A program made the translations under genes and the position numbers. A DNA stretch of 25,203 bases. It comes from an uncultured Bacteroidales bacterium. GTDB taxonomy: Bacteria; Bacteroidota; Bacteroidia; Bacteroidales; UBA932. Under the pieces are notes generated by a model, which did not search any database, was not told where the DNA came from, and saw only the letters and a program-made list of their open reading frames with translations. Location: positions 1 through 25,203 of the forward strand of contig CAMJHW010000006.1 in assembly GCA_946405645.1 (NCBI GenBank). The letters are read 5' to 3'. This document shows, one piece after another, positions 24,974 through 25,203 of the stretch. Each line of letters opens with the position of its first letter. Positions within the stretch are counted from its first letter, which is position 1.

Positions 24974-25203
24974 CTAAAGGGTTTGCCCTCCGATGAACTC
25001 TCTCATGATGGAGGTGGGAGGGATGGCTGCTATCTCAGCCGGAGAGAAGGCCCTGACATGCGTCAGGAAAGACAGGAGCGTCTGGGCTTTCTCATAAACC
25101 GGAGAAGACTCCGCGATACCGTACAGAAGGGGTTCCGCGAAATACTTGAGCACCGGAGTGTCGTACAGTGTCGAAGAGTTGAAGACCGTATCGGCATTCT
25201 CCT
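24974..25203 (-). CDS. C-terminus of a probable nucleoside (uridine) kinase, 5' end outside window
   Basis: The frame is open from the window edge to a TAG at 24974-24976 and gives the last 75 residues. The tail reads VLKYFAEPLLYGIAESSPVY, then KAQTLLSFLTHVRAFSPAEI and IPPTSIMREFIGGQTL. The ending 'iPptSilREFIGG' after a helix with LLkFL is, from memory, the C-terminus of the Bacteroidota nucleoside kinases that carry a TGS domain ahead of a phosphoribulokinase/uridine kinase domain. The kinase P-loop lies outside the window, so the call depends on the tail alone. It lies 12 bases upstream of the EamA permease gene. Confidence 0.6.
   Translation of the reverse strand, partial: ENADTVFNSSTLYDTPVLKYFAEPLLYGIAESSPVYEKAQTLLSFLTHVRAFSPAEIAAIPPTSIMREFIGGQTL

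Overview
This window looks like a chromosomal segment from a GC-rich member of the Bacteroidales (Bacteroidota), probably uncultured. Several independent things point there: promoters of the TTG-N20-TAnnTTTG type read by the Bacteroidota primary sigma factor, weak or absent Shine-Dalgarno sequences, a MetRS with a KISTSR motif and a C-terminal tRNA-binding domain, a DUF3127 protein, a short SerA of the PKKMGAQT type, and a TGS-type nucleoside kinase C-terminus. No rRNA, tRNA, CRISPR array, phage or transposase gene was seen.

Layout. Bases 1-99 hold the last 32 residues of a plus-strand protein, probably an M16 peptidase. A 424-base convergent gap follows, carrying two inverted copies of a palindromic hairpin. 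A tight seven-gene minus-strand operon runs from 11841 down to 524: serC, serA, a DUF1015 gene, recQ, dnaG, metG and a strongly diverged FGGY (rhamnulokinase-like) gene. Junctions are 4-10 bases apart or overlap as ATGA, and a Bacteroidota-type promoter lies just upstream of serC. Next come yigZ (minus) and, divergently, a two-gene plus-strand unit: a pRiA4b ORF-3-like protein with a very acidic tail, then miaA. MiaA converges on a second minus-strand operon (MFS transporter, ROK sugar kinase, FKBP lipoprotein, DUF3127/SSB-like protein), with the two facing stop codons sharing one CTAG palindrome.

The right third is a four-gene export operon on the minus strand (TolC-like outer-membrane protein, HlyD-like adaptor, two ABC-2 type permeases, no ATPase gene). 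It is divergent from an AraC-family regulator, and a cluster of three related operator-like sites about 30 bp apart lies between them. After the AraC gene there is a well-formed orphan promoter, about 90 bases of non-coding sequence and an intrinsic terminator, which I read as a small-RNA gene. A 27-base perfect palindrome follows, then an EamA-family permease and the C-terminus of a nucleoside kinase, both on the minus strand.

How the parts work together. serC, serA and probably DUF1015 make serine. recQ, dnaG and metG are housekeeping genes for DNA and translation carried in the same transcript. MFS plus ROK is a sugar uptake and phosphorylation pair. TolC-HlyD-permease-permease is an envelope-spanning exporter probably controlled by the adjacent AraC protein. 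Most of the window is ordinary core genome. The parts I judge least explained are the candidate small RNA at about 23978-24067, the triple operator at 22865-22938, the degenerate kinase at 524-2164, the DUF1015 gene in the serine operon, and the palindromic repeats at 209-320.
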